DNA from: an uncultured Brachyspira sp.
Lineage (GTDB): Bacteria > Spirochaetota > Brachyspiria > Brachyspirales > Brachyspiraceae
Direction of reading: 5' to 3'
NCBI GenBank assembly: GCA_934725655.1
Contig: CAKVCJ010000113.1
Span: 1-6,235 of the forward strand
Length of the DNA: 6,235 nt
The translations under genes were made by a program, and so were the position numbers. Positions 5,972 to 6,235 of this stretch are shown one piece after another (position 1 is the first letter of the stretch; every line of letters starts with the position of its first letter). Below the pieces are notes generated by a model. That model was given only the letters and a program-made list of their open reading frames with translations, was not told the origin of the DNA and did not search any database.

Positions 5972-6235
5972 ATGAAAAAAAATAAGTTTTTGCAACTATT
6001 AATCATATCAGTATCAATTTTGCTTTTCTCTTGCCACAAAGAGCCTAAAAAAATATTAAATGAAATAACAGTATCAGTTGGAGGCAAACCTAATACAATG
6101 GACCCTTCAAAAACATCTTCTATTAACTCTATGATATATATAAATCATCTATTTGAAAACCTTACTATAAAAGATGAAAATGGAAATATAATACCTGGCT
6201 CAGCAGAAAAATGGATATCATCAAACAATAACACT
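5972..6235 (+). CDS. OppA-like ABC transporter solute-binding lipoprotein, 3' end outside window
   Basis: The first 88 codons of an open frame run off the window end. The N-terminus MKKNKFLQLL leads into a hydrophobic core and the lipobox LLFSC, so Cys21 should be lipidated and the protein anchored in the membrane. The mature part begins like family 5 extracellular solute-binding proteins (OppA/DppA): ITVSVGGKPNTMDPS at 32-46, INHLFENLT at 57-65 and GNIIPGSAEKW at 71-81, which corresponds to the common pattern of LDP, then LFEGL, then PGLAESW. It probably delivers peptides to an ABC importer whose other subunits lie beyond the window. The ribosome binding site is weak (TTGGA, 6 nt before the ATG). 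No clear terminator or strong promoter lies in the 76 bp after the hydrolase gene, so read-through is likely. Peptide as ligand is inferred from the family. Confidence 0.9.
   Translation, partial: MKKNKFLQLLIISVSILLFSCHKEPKKILNEITVSVGGKPNTMDPSKTSSINSMIYINHLFENLTIKDENGNIIPGSAEKWISSNNNT

Overview
The window is about three-quarters A+T. Its gene content and protein sequences point to a spirochaete of the genus Brachyspira. The strongest marker is the NADH oxidase at 3554-4912, which closely matches what I remember of Brachyspira Nox, the gene used for species typing in that genus. The species cannot be fixed from here.

Layout. (1) Positions 1-1244, plus strand: the C-terminal part of a methyl-accepting chemotaxis protein. 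Its gene starts upstream of the window; a membrane helix, HAMP domain, full signalling domain and a flexible tail are visible. (2) 1270-1304: a hairpin terminator shared by two convergent transcripts. (3) 1329-3158, minus strand: a two-gene operon. A small class I methyltransferase resembling sugar O-methyltransferases of the MycE/ElmMI type comes first, then selU (mnmH), the tRNA 2-selenouridine synthase. A near-consensus promoter lies at 3192-3220. (4) 3186-3553: a gene-free, very A+T-rich spacer that contains several short G+C-rich islands and the nox terminator. (5) 3554-4912, minus strand: nox, with its own strong promoter and ribosome binding site. (6) 4913-5178: a divergent promoter region where nox and the next gene carry the same element one base upstream of their -35 boxes. 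(7) 5179-5895, plus strand: a peptidase C26 (gamma-glutamyl hydrolase / PuuD-like) enzyme. (8) 5972 to the window end, plus strand: the start of an OppA-like solute-binding lipoprotein.

How the genes fit together. Most of this is ordinary spirochaete housekeeping: chemotaxis, tRNA modification, oxygen detoxification through NADH oxidation, and peptide or gamma-glutamyl compound uptake and hydrolysis. No mobile element, CRISPR array, rRNA or tRNA gene was seen. I did not find a clear undescribed system. The points most worth checking are an altered P-loop in SelU, the unexplained methyltransferase linked to selU, the duplicated promoter element between nox and the C26 hydrolase, and the G+C islands in the 3186-3553 spacer.
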